Of a stretch of 64,000 nucleotides of DNA, positions 17,233 through 25,409 are shown piece by piece; position 1 is the first letter of the stretch, and every line of letters starts with the position of its first letter. The translations under genes and the position numbers were made by a program. Below the pieces are notes generated by a model, which saw only the letters and a program-made list of their open reading frames with translations, had not been told where the DNA came from and ran no database searches. The stretch comes from Caldilineaceae bacterium (lineage in GTDB: Bacteria > Chloroflexota > Anaerolineae > Caldilineales > Caldilineaceae): assembly GCA_018003515.1 (NCBI GenBank), contig JAGNDO010000024.1, forward strand, positions 1 to 64,000, given 5' to 3'.

Positions 17233-18699
17233 TTATTCCTTTTGAAGCCGATCAAACTGACCGGCGGTGGGTTCTGCTCAACAGAACCAATCTTCGGTGA
17301 GACGGGGCGGGGGCTTGGGGAGGGGGGATGGCGGCTGCCAGAGCGGGGGCGTGTGCCCAGCCAGCCCAAAGGCGACTTGCTCGATGCGCCGGAAAGTCGT
17401 GTACACATCATCGTCCCCGGCGGCCTCGGCGATGGCCGAGACTTGGCCGTGCAGATCGTCCATGCGCGGATCTGGGTGGTGCCACGTGTAGGTGAAGTTG
17501 GCCGCATCCAGCGCCCCAATCCAGGTGGCCGTGTCTGGTTGATCCAGCAGGGCGCTGCCCGGCGGCACCAGCAGACGGACCGACAACTGCACCGCGGGCA
17601 CATGGGCGATCAAGCGTCGGGTGCGCATCCAGGTCAGCAAGGTCAAATAGTCGTCCAAGGTGGTCCACGGCGTAAAGGCGACCAAGGTAGGCTGCACGGT
17701 CAACCCGGCCCGGTCGAGGATGACCAAGGCTGCGTCCATGTCCGCGGCCGTGTGGCCCTTCTCCAGCCGCCCCAGCACATGGTCGCTGGGCGACTCGAAG
17801 GCAGAGACCACGAAGGACGCGCCCAGCGTCGCCAACTCGGCCAATAGCTCCCCATGAGCCAGGATGTGTTCCACCTTGGTGGTGAAATCAAAGCTCACAT
17901 CAGGAAACTCGGCGTGCAAGGCCTGGGCCAACTTGCGGGCATGACCCGGTCCGTTGAGAAAGTCCGGGTCGCCAAAGGTGATATGCTGCGCCCCCGCCAT
18001 CACCTGTTGGCGGATGTCTGCCAGCACGGTCTCTACGGGCACGATAAAAAAGCGCCCGTTGTAGATCGGCACCACGGGGCAGTGACGGCAGGTGTGCAGA
18101 CAGCCCCGACTGGCCTCCACGTAGCCCGCTGGATAGGCCGTGCCGTTGTCCATATAGCGAGCATATTTGCCCAGATCTGGCAGCGCTGCCCGCCGGGGCA
18201 GGGGAAAGACCAGCCGATTCAAGATCGGGTCGGCCTGCCGTGCCGCCGTGGTGACGCCGGGCACGGTTGCTGCGTTCTCGCCCCGCAACAGAGCCTGGGC
18301 CAAGGCCGTCAAGGTCTGTTCCGTTTCTCCCGCCAGCACCGAGTCCGCCACAGAGGCCGACGATCCCTGGTTGCTCCCCAAGAGATACTCTCGATTCATC
18401 CACGCATAGAGACCATAGAAACAAATATGCGCGTCCGGGTTGATCCTGCGCACCCGGCGGGCCGTCTGCACGCCCAAACGCAGCGCCGTGTGCATGGGCA
18501 CGGCGATCCCCACGAAGCCGGCTTGGGCGACCAGGGCCGGGTCCAGTGCCTGCAACGAAAGATCCTGGGCCACCGCATCCACCCCGGCGTCGGCCAAATA
18601 GGCCAAGGGCCAGGCCAAGCTGAGGGGTTGGTGGCCCAGTTCGTAGCAGGCCAAAAGCAGGATGGATGAGGCGAACGGTGTGGCGGTCGGCACTGTCAT
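17233..18699 (-). CDS. CUAEP-tail B12-binding radical SAM selenoprotein (UGA = Sec)
   Basis: A cobalamin-binding-domain (about 1-130) plus radical SAM (about 190-420) protein. The [4Fe-4S] motif is C200-LHT-C204-RH-C207. The frame first meets TGA at 17278-17280 after ...EDWFC; reading it as selenocysteine gives Cys-Sec-Ala-Glu-Pro and 11 further residues to TAA at 17233-17235, 488 residues in all. This is the tail of the known CUAEP/CCAEP radical SAM group, in which the second position is Sec or Cys. A SECIS-like hairpin follows the TGA directly. A standard gene call would lose the Sec tail. The ATG follows the stop of the YtxH-like gene with no gap (TAGATG). Substrate unknown. Confidence 0.85.
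17247..17280 (-). promoter_or_regulatory. bacterial SECIS element with its UGA codon
   Basis: Downstream of the TGA (17278-17280) are 12 spacer bases, then GCCGGTCA-GTT-TGATCGGC at 17265-17247. This is an 8-bp stem (one G-U pair) with a GUU apical loop. The loop starts 20 nt after the UGA and its first base is G. This fits the published bSECIS rules (small loop with G among the first two bases, 16-37 nt from the UGA). It lies in the coding part of the tail, as bacterial SECIS elements do. Confidence 0.8.
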
Positions 18700-18924
18700 C
18701 TATGCCTGCTTGGGGCGGGGTTGCTTGGCCGTGATGAACTCCTGGCGCAGTTCGGCTTCCCGGTTGGCGGCGGCCTTGCGCCCTTCGTCCAGCGCGTAGC
18801 CCAGCCGGGAGCGATAGGACGGGTCGAAGCGGGTCTCTTTGGCCGGGGCGAAAAGGTAGGCGGTCAGAACGCCCACAGCCGTGCCCAAAATGGTGCCGAT
18901 GATCAGGTTGCTGGTTTTTCCCAT
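18700..18924 (-). CDS. YtxH-like small membrane-anchored protein
   Basis: A 74-residue protein: one glycine-rich membrane segment (residues 5-26, LIIGTILGTAVGVLTAYLFA), then APAKETR, and a charged helix with many Arg, Glu and Lys to the end. This is the YtxH/GvpP-like layout, of unknown function. GAAAGG stands before the ATG. The stop directly abuts the start of the radical SAM selenoprotein gene, so the two form one operon behind the promoter at 18971-18998. Confidence 0.7.
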   Translation of the reverse strand: MGKTSNLIIGTILGTAVGVLTAYLFAPAKETRFDPSYRSRLGYALDEGRKAAANREAELRQEFITAKQPRPKQA

Positions 18925-18970
18925 GACAGGGTGGCCTTTCGGGTGGATCGGTTGACAAGTTGATGGATTG

Positions 18971-18998
18971 ATTATACCTGGGGTTGGGATTGGTGCAA
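18971..18998 (-). promoter_or_regulatory. sigma-70 promoter for the YtxH-selenoprotein operon
   Basis: On the minus strand TTGCAC (18998-18993), 16 bp, TATAAT (18976-18971). The start codon is about 45 bp further on. Confidence 0.75.
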
Positions 18999-19011
18999 GT
19001 TCCCAGACGCG

Positions 19012-19043
19012 ACCATCCCGGAAGCGTTGGCCTCCGGGATGGT
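19012..19043. terminator. hairpin between PspC gene and YtxH promoter
   Basis: ACCATCCCGGA (19012-19022) pairs perfectly with 19033-19043. The T-rich side (TTTAGTTTTT) follows on the plus strand, but the hairpin is placed to end the minus-strand PspC transcript, about 20 bp after its stop. Confidence 0.7.
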
Positions 19044-19064
19044 TTAGTTTTTAAATTGAGGGGT

Positions 19065-20051
19065 TTAGACGGTGGTCACTTTGCCGTCGATGATGGGGCC
19101 GTCGCCGTCACGTGCGCTGAAGGCGGTCACCGAAGAGGCCACTTCTTCAGGCAGAAGCAGGCCCACAAGCACGTAGATCAACACCCCGGTCCCCAGGCTG
19201 CCGATGCTAAAGGCGACCCAGATCAGGCGCACCAAGTTGGCATCAATGCCAAAAGTGCGGCCCAATCCACCACAGACGCCCAGGAACATGCGGTCCGTGC
19301 GACTGCGTTTGAAGGGGATGCGCTGTTTGGCGCTGCGCATCCCGGCCTTCACATCGTCCCGATTAGGGGCTTTGGCCCCCAGCTTCTCCTTCAAATTGGC
19401 CCCCATATTCGACGCCTTGGTGCGCAGATCCTGGGCCAACTCTTCGCCATCGCCCTTGCCCCGCCCCCGCAAAATCAGATAACCGGCCCCGATCAGGAGC
19501 GCAGGCCAGAAGATCAGGCTCATGGTCGAGGAGAAGCCAGCCCACAGCCAAGGTAGCGCCCCAACGTTAGAAAGGAACCAGATCACCCCCAGGCCGATGA
19601 GGGCAAAGGCCGCCCGCCCGATGTTGCGGTCGTTCAGTTCCAGGGCCGCCGGTCCTTGCTGCCCGCTGTCTGTCGTGCCCACGGGCAAGAGCAGCCACAG
19701 GGCCAAATAGGCCAACAAGCCGCCGCCACTGGTGACTACGGTCAACACCAGCCACAAGATCCGCACCAGGGAGGGGTCCAGATTGAAGCTCTCGGCCAGT
19801 CCGCCAGCCACCCCCCCGGCCATCTTGTCCGTGGGGTGACGATAGAGCATGCGAGGCGAACGGCCAGCGGGTTGCCCCCGGTCAGCGGCGTCGGGGTCGA
19901 TATTGAGGGTCTCCACAGTCACCGGCTCCCCGATCACCGGATCCATGGTCGGGATTTCCACCACGGGTGGGACCACTGGTGGGACAGTGTGACCGTTGTG
20001 CCCATTGGTCGGGCTATTTTCTATGCTGATGGTTGGGTCTTGGGTGTTCAT
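19065..20051 (-). CDS. membrane protein with two PspC domains
   Basis: A 328-residue protein with a polar, proline-rich start (1-65). A first PspC domain follows at about 68-125 (DKMAGGVAGGLAESFNLDP, LVRILWLVLTVVTSGGGLLAYLALWLLLP). Two membrane spans lie around 140-195. A helical linker is next, then a second PspC domain at about 247-305 (DRMFLGVCGGLGRTFGIDA). PspC proteins sense or answer membrane stress; two copies in one chain is less usual. AAGGAG precedes the ATG. It stands alone between a hairpin and the divergent gene at 20219. Confidence 0.88.
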   Translation of the reverse strand: MNTQDPTISIENSPTNGHNGHTVPPVVPPVVEIPTMDPVIGEPVTVETLNIDPDAADRGQPAGRSPRMLYRHPTDKMAGGVAGGLAESFNLDPSLVRILWLVLTVVTSGGGLLAYLALWLLLPVGTTDSGQQGPAALELNDRNIGRAAFALIGLGVIWFLSNVGALPWLWAGFSSTMSLIFWPALLIGAGYLILRGRGKGDGEELAQDLRTKASNMGANLKEKLGAKAPNRDDVKAGMRSAKQRIPFKRSRTDRMFLGVCGGLGRTFGIDANLVRLIWVAFSIGSLGTGVLIYVLVGLLLPEEVASSVTAFSARDGDGPIIDGKVTTV

Positions 20052-20218
20052 GGTTTCTCCTTAACTCTGCTATTTTTTCGCCAATCCTCGACATAGGCTA
20101 TGATTGGCTCTATTGCGAAAACACTTTTTCACCAGTCTTGCGGTGATGCGATGCCACATAAGGCTGTACGCAGGTCGATTTGAAAGGTTTCAAAGTGGGC
20201 AGGCCGATTTCCACAGAG

Positions 20219-20851
20219 ATGCATGGTTCCCGCTTGCCGGACTTGGGCGACGTTCAGCGGCGTCTGCTTCACAGCCGGGTACACGGACTGCCGGGCGCGC
20301 CAAAACGGACGCTGGCGGACGCACCCTTCACCACGACCTGGGGCGGCGGTATCTATTTGGTCTCTTTGCTGGGTGGATTGCCTGCGTCATTGTTGGGGTG
20401 GTGGGCGGCGCAAGTGGCGGGGCATATTTTGTTGACGGACGGGGATGTGGGCTATGTGCCCGGAGATCTGGCCGTGGGCGATCTCACCGTGCGCAGCGTG
20501 AGCCGAGTTCCCCTGGACCTGTTGGCTCAAGATCCCCTGGCTGCCCTGGCCCTGGCCTTGCAACCCTTGGACCATCTCCTGGGCTGTGGCGGGGACGAGG
20601 CGGGGCGCTGGCTCTCTCATGGTGGTGGCATTACCCCGGCCTGGCAGGAGATCGGGCGACAGATCCATCAGCTCTTTGGGCTGGGCTATGGAATGACCCC
20701 GGCGGCCCAAACAGATCCCAGGGCCTATCTGGCCCAGGGGATCGTGGCCATTCTGCATCAGGGGCGACGACTCAACACGGCGGATCCAAAACTGGACCGG
20801 TTGCTGCGGGGGAGTTTGCTCAATGAAGGATTTTGCCGCAATCAACTTTGA
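20219..20851 (+). CDS. conserved-looking hypothetical protein
   Basis: A 210-residue protein I do not recognise. It has a moderately hydrophobic centre (IYLVSLLGGLPASLLGWWAAQVAGHILL), a middle rich in Leu and Ala (LDLLAQDPLAALALALQPLDHLL) and a basic end (DPKLDRLLRGSLLNEGFC). No catalytic motif is visible. The start is uncertain: ATG at 20219 is used, but TTG at 20180 would add 13 residues; neither has a good ribosome-binding site. It runs into the GT4 gene 29 bp later and is probably co-transcribed with it. Confidence 0.6.
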   Translation: MHGSRLPDLGDVQRRLLHSRVHGLPGAPKRTLADAPFTTTWGGGIYLVSLLGGLPASLLGWWAAQVAGHILLTDGDVGYVPGDLAVGDLTVRSVSRVPLDLLAQDPLAALALALQPLDHLLGCGGDEAGRWLSHGGGITPAWQEIGRQIHQLFGLGYGMTPAAQTDPRAYLAQGIVAILHQGRRLNTADPKLDRLLRGSLLNEGFCRNQL

Positions 20852-20880
20852 CGGTTGCGGTTTTTGAGGGGACAGAGTTC

Positions 20881-22101
20881 GTGCGCATTGCTTTTGTGGC
20901 ATCAACCTATCCACGCTTTCCCGGAGATGGGGCCGGACGTTTCGTGCTTTCCATGGCCGAGGCGGTGACGAGCTTGGGCCATGAGGTGCACGTGGTGGCT
21001 CCGTATCACCCGGCTGTGGCCCCGACCCCCGGCCCGGTGATAGTCCACCATTTTCGCTACATCTGGCCGGATGCATGGGCCATCATGGGCTATGCCCAGG
21101 CTATGGAGAGCGACAAATCCCTGCGCAAGGGGGCCTATTTGTTGGCCCCCCTCTATTTTCTGTTTGGATTGTTGAAGCTGATGACCCTGGCCCGCCGGAA
21201 GAAGTTGGATGCCATCCACGCCCATTGGGTGGTGCCGAACGCACCCTTGGCCGCCCTGGTAGCCCGCTGGCTGGGCGTGCCCCTGGTGATCAGCCTGCAC
21301 GGGTCGGATATTTTCATGGCCTTGGGCAACCCCATCCTGCGCCCCATTGCCCGCTGGGCCTTTGGGCAAGCCGCCTTGATCACCGCCTGTAGCCCGGATC
21401 TGCTGGAAGGTGCGCTGAAACTGGGCGCACCCGCATCCCGCACCCGCTTGGTGCCTTGGGGCGCGGATCCTGACATCTTTCATCCCGAACTTGATGGGTC
21501 GGCCATGCGGCGGGCGTGGGGCATCCCGGCGGATGCAACCGTAGCCGCCAGTTTGGGGCGGTTGGTGCGCAAGAAGGGGCTGAGCGTGTTGGTTCGAGCC
21601 ATCCCCGCCGTCTTGGAGCGGGTTCCGGACGCGTATTTTGTGGTGGCCGGCGAGGGGCCGGAATTGGCCGAACTCCAATCCATGGCCCAGCAACTGGGCG
21701 TGGCCGAGCGGGTGATCTTTCCCGGTCCCCTGGCCTGGCCGCAGGTGCCTCAATTCCTGGCTGCCGCCACCCTCTTTGTGGTGCCTTCGGTTCACGATGA
21801 AAAGGGCAACGTGGATGGTCTGCCCACGACCATTCTTGAAGCCATGGCCGCGGGCAAGCCCGTGGTGGCCAGCGACGTGGCCGGCATCTCCCTAGCCGTC
21901 ACCCACGGGGAATCCGGTCTGCTGGTGCCCGAAGGGGACACGGACGCCCTGGCCGCCGCGCTGATCTCTGTGCTGGCGGATCCGGAGCGGGTCATCGCCC
22001 TTGGCCATGCCGGTCGGCGGCGGGTGGAGACGGAATTGAACTGGCGGCAGGTTGCCGGTATTTTAGAAGCTGGGTATTCCCAATCAAAAAACGGTGATTA
22101 A
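20881..22101 (+). CDS. GT4-family glycosyltransferase
   Basis: A 406-residue GT-B enzyme. The N-terminal domain begins IAFVASTYPRFPGDGAGRF (the glycine loop); acceptor-side features include GSDIFMAL. The donor domain has SLGRLVRKKGLSVLV and the E-x7-E region in TTILEAMAAGKPVVASDVAG. These are hallmarks of retaining GT4 transferases. GTG at 20881 is chosen: it puts the first beta strand at the N-terminus and has GAGGGG about ten bases upstream. The sugar and acceptor are unknown. Confidence 0.9.
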   Translation: MRIAFVASTYPRFPGDGAGRFVLSMAEAVTSLGHEVHVVAPYHPAVAPTPGPVIVHHFRYIWPDAWAIMGYAQAMESDKSLRKGAYLLAPLYFLFGLLKLMTLARRKKLDAIHAHWVVPNAPLAALVARWLGVPLVISLHGSDIFMALGNPILRPIARWAFGQAALITACSPDLLEGALKLGAPASRTRLVPWGADPDIFHPELDGSAMRRAWGIPADATVAASLGRLVRKKGLSVLVRAIPAVLERVPDAYFVVAGEGPELAELQSMAQQLGVAERVIFPGPLAWPQVPQFLAAATLFVVPSVHDEKGNVDGLPTTILEAMAAGKPVVASDVAGISLAVTHGESGLLVPEGDTDALAAALISVLADPERVIALGHAGRRRVETELNWRQVAGILEAGYSQSKNGD

Positions 22102-22167
22102 TGCCGGACAAGGTGACTTTTAGGCGGATTTTCCTCCAATAACCGCAGGATTACCCCGTATGGGGTA

Positions 22168-22196
22168 TTGAAAACAGGCAAGAAATCGAGTAAATT
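22168..22196 (+). promoter_or_regulatory. candidate promoter for the four-repeat secreted protein
   Basis: TTGAAA (22168-22173), 17 bp, TAAATT (22191-22196). It would give a 5' leader of roughly 115 nt before the ATG at 22319. Confidence 0.45.
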
Positions 22197-22318
22197 AGAC
22201 CCAGGTCACTGAGTGGGGTTTTGTTAAACAGCCTAATTGCACAGAGCGATTAGACCAATCAGTGTTTGTTAACTCTTTCGAATGTCAATCTGTCAGTACT
22301 AAACAAGGAGAACTCTCT

Positions 22319-23650
22319 ATGAAAATGCGACGTCTCGTAGTAATCGCCCTGGTCATCTCGATGCTCCTGGCGATCCCGATGGTGGCGAATGCCGCCTCCC
22401 CGGCTCCCGGTGGTCCTTTCTCCACCGCCTTCCGTGTCCAGAATCTGGATACTTCGAATGCTACCTGTGTGTATGTCTTCTACAATGCTGCTGGTACGGC
22501 TGCCTTTACCAGCGCAGGTTCCACCATCACGCCCGGGGACAGCCTGTATGTCTATACCCCCAGCGTCAGCGGCTTGGCCAACGGCACCTATTCCGGTGTT
22601 GTGAGTTGTGACAAGAAGGTCGCTGCCGTGGTCAACTTCAGCGATGCGGATAGCGGTGCCAGCCACAACGGTGTCAACGCCCCGGCCACCACCTGGTATG
22701 CGCCAGGCATCTATGACAACTTCTACGGCTTCTATTCCAACATCGTCGTCCAGAACGCCACCAGCGCTTCCGTCAACGCCACGGTTCAGTACTTCGCTCC
22801 TGGCAGCAGCACCCCAGCTGACAGCGAGACCAAAGCCATTCCGGCCTACGCCTCTGCCGCCTTCGAACAAGAAGGACGAGCCGGCTTGGCCAACAACGTA
22901 GCCTACTCTGCCAAGATCGTCGGTACCGGTGATGTGGCTGCCGTGGTCAATATCTATGGCTCCACCGGCACCGCTGCCCAGCTTTACTCCTACAATCCGT
23001 TCTCCAGCGGCTCCAAAACGGTCTACGCCCCGGTGATCATGAATGCCTACTACGGCTATAACACCGCTCTGACTGTCCAGAACATCGGTGCCAATGCTAC
23101 TGATGTGACCGTAACTTACGGCACGGGCCAGACTGAGACCAAGAACGTGGCGGCTGGCTCTAGCGCGCTCTTCCTGACTTCTGCTAGCCCGCTAGCAGTC
23201 GGCACCCTGACCGGTGCGACGGTGACCGCTGCTGACGCTGCTGGTCAAATTGTGGCCTTGGTCAACGAGTCCACCAATTTGAACCGGGCTGCCAGCTACT
23301 CTGCCTTCCCGGCTGGTAGTACTAGCGTGAGTGCTCCCATCGTCATGAAGCGCTACTATGGTTACAACACAAGCGTTGTTTGCCAAAACGTGGGGGCTGC
23401 TGCCACCACCATGACCATTGCCTACTCCGGCGGCGTTGGCGGTAGCACCTCGGTCAGCACGGCGGTTGGGAAGACGGTTCAGTTCTATCAGCCCGATGCT
23501 GTTGAAGGTCTGTCAGATAACTATGTCGGCTCTGCGACTATCACTGCTACTCAGCCTATTGTCTGTGTGGTCAATGAAGACATGAACGAAGTTCCCAATC
23601 TGAACAAGAACATGGATCAGTTGTTCGCCTACGAAGGTATCGCCAAGTAA
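22319..23650 (+). CDS. secreted four-repeat surface protein
   Basis: A 443-residue exported protein: a signal peptide (1-26, ends VANAAS), then four repeats of about 100 residues. Three begin with a motif like VYAPVIMNAYYGYNTALTVQN (at about 125, 235 and 335), and each ends with a VAAVVN or IVALVN strand. The first copy is the most diverged. No family is recognised; the architecture suggests an abundant adhesin, sheath or S-layer-type protein. AAGGAG sits before the ATG. Codon choice is visibly different from neighbours, with many GCT, TCT and ACT codons, which suggests high expression. It ends at a strong terminator. Confidence 0.8.
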   Translation: MKMRRLVVIALVISMLLAIPMVANAASPAPGGPFSTAFRVQNLDTSNATCVYVFYNAAGTAAFTSAGSTITPGDSLYVYTPSVSGLANGTYSGVVSCDKKVAAVVNFSDADSGASHNGVNAPATTWYAPGIYDNFYGFYSNIVVQNATSASVNATVQYFAPGSSTPADSETKAIPAYASAAFEQEGRAGLANNVAYSAKIVGTGDVAAVVNIYGSTGTAAQLYSYNPFSSGSKTVYAPVIMNAYYGYNTALTVQNIGANATDVTVTYGTGQTETKNVAAGSSALFLTSASPLAVGTLTGATVTAADAAGQIVALVNESTNLNRAASYSAFPAGSTSVSAPIVMKRYYGYNTSVVCQNVGAAATTMTIAYSGGVGGSTSVSTAVGKTVQFYQPDAVEGLSDNYVGSATITATQPIVCVVNEDMNEVPNLNKNMDQLFAYEGIAK

Positions 23651-23665
23651 GTAAGGTTTGAACTT

Positions 23666-23709
23666 CAATACAGAGGCCACCGGGTATCTATCCGGTGGCC
23701 TTTGTATTG
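23666..23709. terminator. intrinsic terminator
   Basis: CAATACAGAGGCCACCGG (23666-23683) pairs with CCGGTGGCCTTTGTATTG (23692-23709), nearly perfectly, 15 bp after the stop. Confidence 0.88.
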
Positions 23710-23758
23710 GCGATTATATTAGATCTGCTATTAAGTGTACGGATTGGAGTGCTGTTCA

Positions 23759-24295
23759 ATGTTCCATGCGAATACACGAGCCAAGATGAGATTTGTCATC
23801 TTGCTCTTTGCTTTGTTGACCCTGTTTCTGGCCGGTTGCTCGGCAGATGGTGCCGCGTTCACTTCCCCACTGACCGCTGTAGAATCTCCTTTACCAGTCC
23901 CGGATGAGTGGTCAGCAGCGGTCGATGACGATCTACCCTTTGACGTACCTCGACCTGGTGCTGATACCGGGGTGCTGGTCGGGCGTATCTTTTCTACCTC
24001 ACTGAATGAATATCTGCCCGAATTCCCGGTCTATCTAGGTGAGATCCTGCCCTTGCTTCCGGGCGATGACTATCTGATTACCTTGAAGGAAAAAGAATCT
24101 CCCCAAACTATGTCCACTGCGGATGGGTATGTACTCTTTGAGGATGTCCCGCCAGGTGAGTATGTCTTGATTGTGTGGTTGCCCATGACCTCCAAGGTAG
24201 TCCCGAATCCAACTGATGCGAATAAGGAGCTGCGGGTGACTGTGGTGGCTGGCGAGGTTGTCAACTTTGGTCAAGCAGAAGTCGAATTCCCGTAA
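23759..24295 (+). CDS. lipoprotein with a prealbumin-like (carboxypeptidase regulatory-like) domain
   Basis: A 178-residue protein. The signal sequence has basic residues, a hydrophobic core (FVILLFALLTLF) and lipobox LAGC, so the Cys is expected to be lipidated. The mature part has an acidic, Pro-rich linker. A beta domain follows with GVLVGRIFSTSLNEYLPEF, TADGYVLFEDVPPGEYVL and a final VVAGEVVNFGQAEVEF strand, like CarboxypepD_reg/transthyretin-like folds. ATG at 23759 has GGAG upstream; ATG at 23786 is an alternative. Function unknown. Confidence 0.75.
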   Translation: MFHANTRAKMRFVILLFALLTLFLAGCSADGAAFTSPLTAVESPLPVPDEWSAAVDDDLPFDVPRPGADTGVLVGRIFSTSLNEYLPEFPVYLGEILPLLPGDDYLITLKEKESPQTMSTADGYVLFEDVPPGEYVLIVWLPMTSKVVPNPTDANKELRVTVVAGEVVNFGQAEVEFP

Positions 24296-24370
24296 CCTGC
24301 TGCCGACCTTCTGCCGATCTTTTGACGATAGGTGAAGGTCTGCATTTCCAGGTGTGAGCGCCAAGAGATT

Positions 24371-24422
24371 AGAAAACAGAGAGCTTGCCAAGGATCATAC
24401 CTTGGCAAGCTCTCTGTTTTCT
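24371..24422. terminator. bidirectional intrinsic terminator (23-bp perfect stem)
   Basis: 24371-24393 and 24400-24422 are exact reverse complements with loop ATCATA; AGAAAACAG on the left gives T-runs on either strand. It separates the convergent lipoprotein and flippase-like genes. Confidence 0.93.
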
Positions 24423-24443
24423 ATGGATAGGGGAGAGTATGGC

Positions 24444-25409
24444 TCAACCTTCTTCGTGACCCGGATGATCGGACCGGGCTGCACGGCCCAGGAAGTACGC
24501 ACTCAACCCCCAGCCTATGCCTCCACCAATCACGTCCGCTACAATAAAGAGCAATCGCATCAGCACCGCCACCAGGATGGCCGTAGCTGAGGACATATAG
24601 GGCTGGAGTAGCCAGGTCAGCGTGATCTCCCTGATGCCTAGCCCGGCCGGAATGAAGACAATAAGCATACCCACGCCGCCTGCCGTTGCCCATATCCGAG
24701 TGGCTGCGGATAGGGTCAACGTCTCTGCCCCTGCAGCTTGGCCCAAGAGATAGACGATGCCGCCACCCAATCCCCAAGCCAGGGCATAAAGCGCTGTCCA
24801 TCCTAGGGATTCAACTAGGCGCAGATGGCCGGGGCGGGCTTCACTTTGCCATTGGCTGCCCAGAATCAGTGCGGCCAGGATGCACAGACTGCCTAAACTC
24901 ATTTGGGCTGCTGTCGCCAATTGGGGTTGGGTATAGAGAGTAATCCCGGCTGCTACCAGGAGCAGCATGAGCAATTCCCATACGTTGGCTAGGGCGGCTA
25001 CCTTGGCAGGGACAGTGGTGCGGGCCGAGTACATGGCGGTGCGTCCCACCCAATGCCAGATCCCGCCGGGCAGCCGCCGCAGGAGCAAAACCCTGGCATA
25101 GATGTCCACATCCTGCCAACTGGCTCGATGATGAGCGGAGAAAAACCGTACCCAAATGATGAATTGCGCAAAGAGTGAGATTTGGTAGAGCAGGAGGGAG
25201 ATGGCCAGGGCAGGGGTAAAACGTTCCCAATTCACTGCTTCCAGTTGGGACCAACCGTAGGCAAAGAGGATGATTATGTAAAGAAGCGCACCGGCCGTAA
25301 TCACGTAGCCCAGCCATTGGTAGCGTGTCTGCACAACTTTGATCTGACGGGCAATCCAGTCTGCTGCTCTGCGTAGGGTCGGTTCGGTTCGGGCTAGCAG
25401 AGAAGTCAT
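24444..25409 (-). CDS. LPG-synthase-TM/UPF0104-type membrane protein (flippase-like)
   Basis: A 321-residue membrane protein with about eight spans. It resembles the lysylphosphatidylglycerol synthase membrane-domain family, with YARVLLLRRLPGGIWHWVGR (compare the typical lPG..G..GR loop) and FIPAGLGIREITLTWLLQP near the end. Such proteins occur in polysaccharide clusters and are thought to move or modify lipid-linked molecules. The ATG shares one base with the TGA of the upstream methyltransferase gene. Last gene of the four-gene operon starting at 29891. Confidence 0.8.
   Translation of the reverse strand: MTSLLARTEPTLRRAADWIARQIKVVQTRYQWLGYVITAGALLYIIILFAYGWSQLEAVNWERFTPALAISLLLYQISLFAQFIIWVRFFSAHHRASWQDVDIYARVLLLRRLPGGIWHWVGRTAMYSARTTVPAKVAALANVWELLMLLLVAAGITLYTQPQLATAAQMSLGSLCILAALILGSQWQSEARPGHLRLVESLGWTALYALAWGLGGGIVYLLGQAAGAETLTLSAATRIWATAGGVGMLIVFIPAGLGIREITLTWLLQPYMSSATAILVAVLMRLLFIVADVIGGGIGWGLSAYFLGRAARSDHPGHEEG

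Noticed and set aside
17278-17280. TGA as the ordinary stop of the radical SAM gene
   Set aside because: The conserved Cys-X-Ala-Glu-Pro tail and a fitting SECIS hairpin directly after it make readthrough as selenocysteine the better reading.
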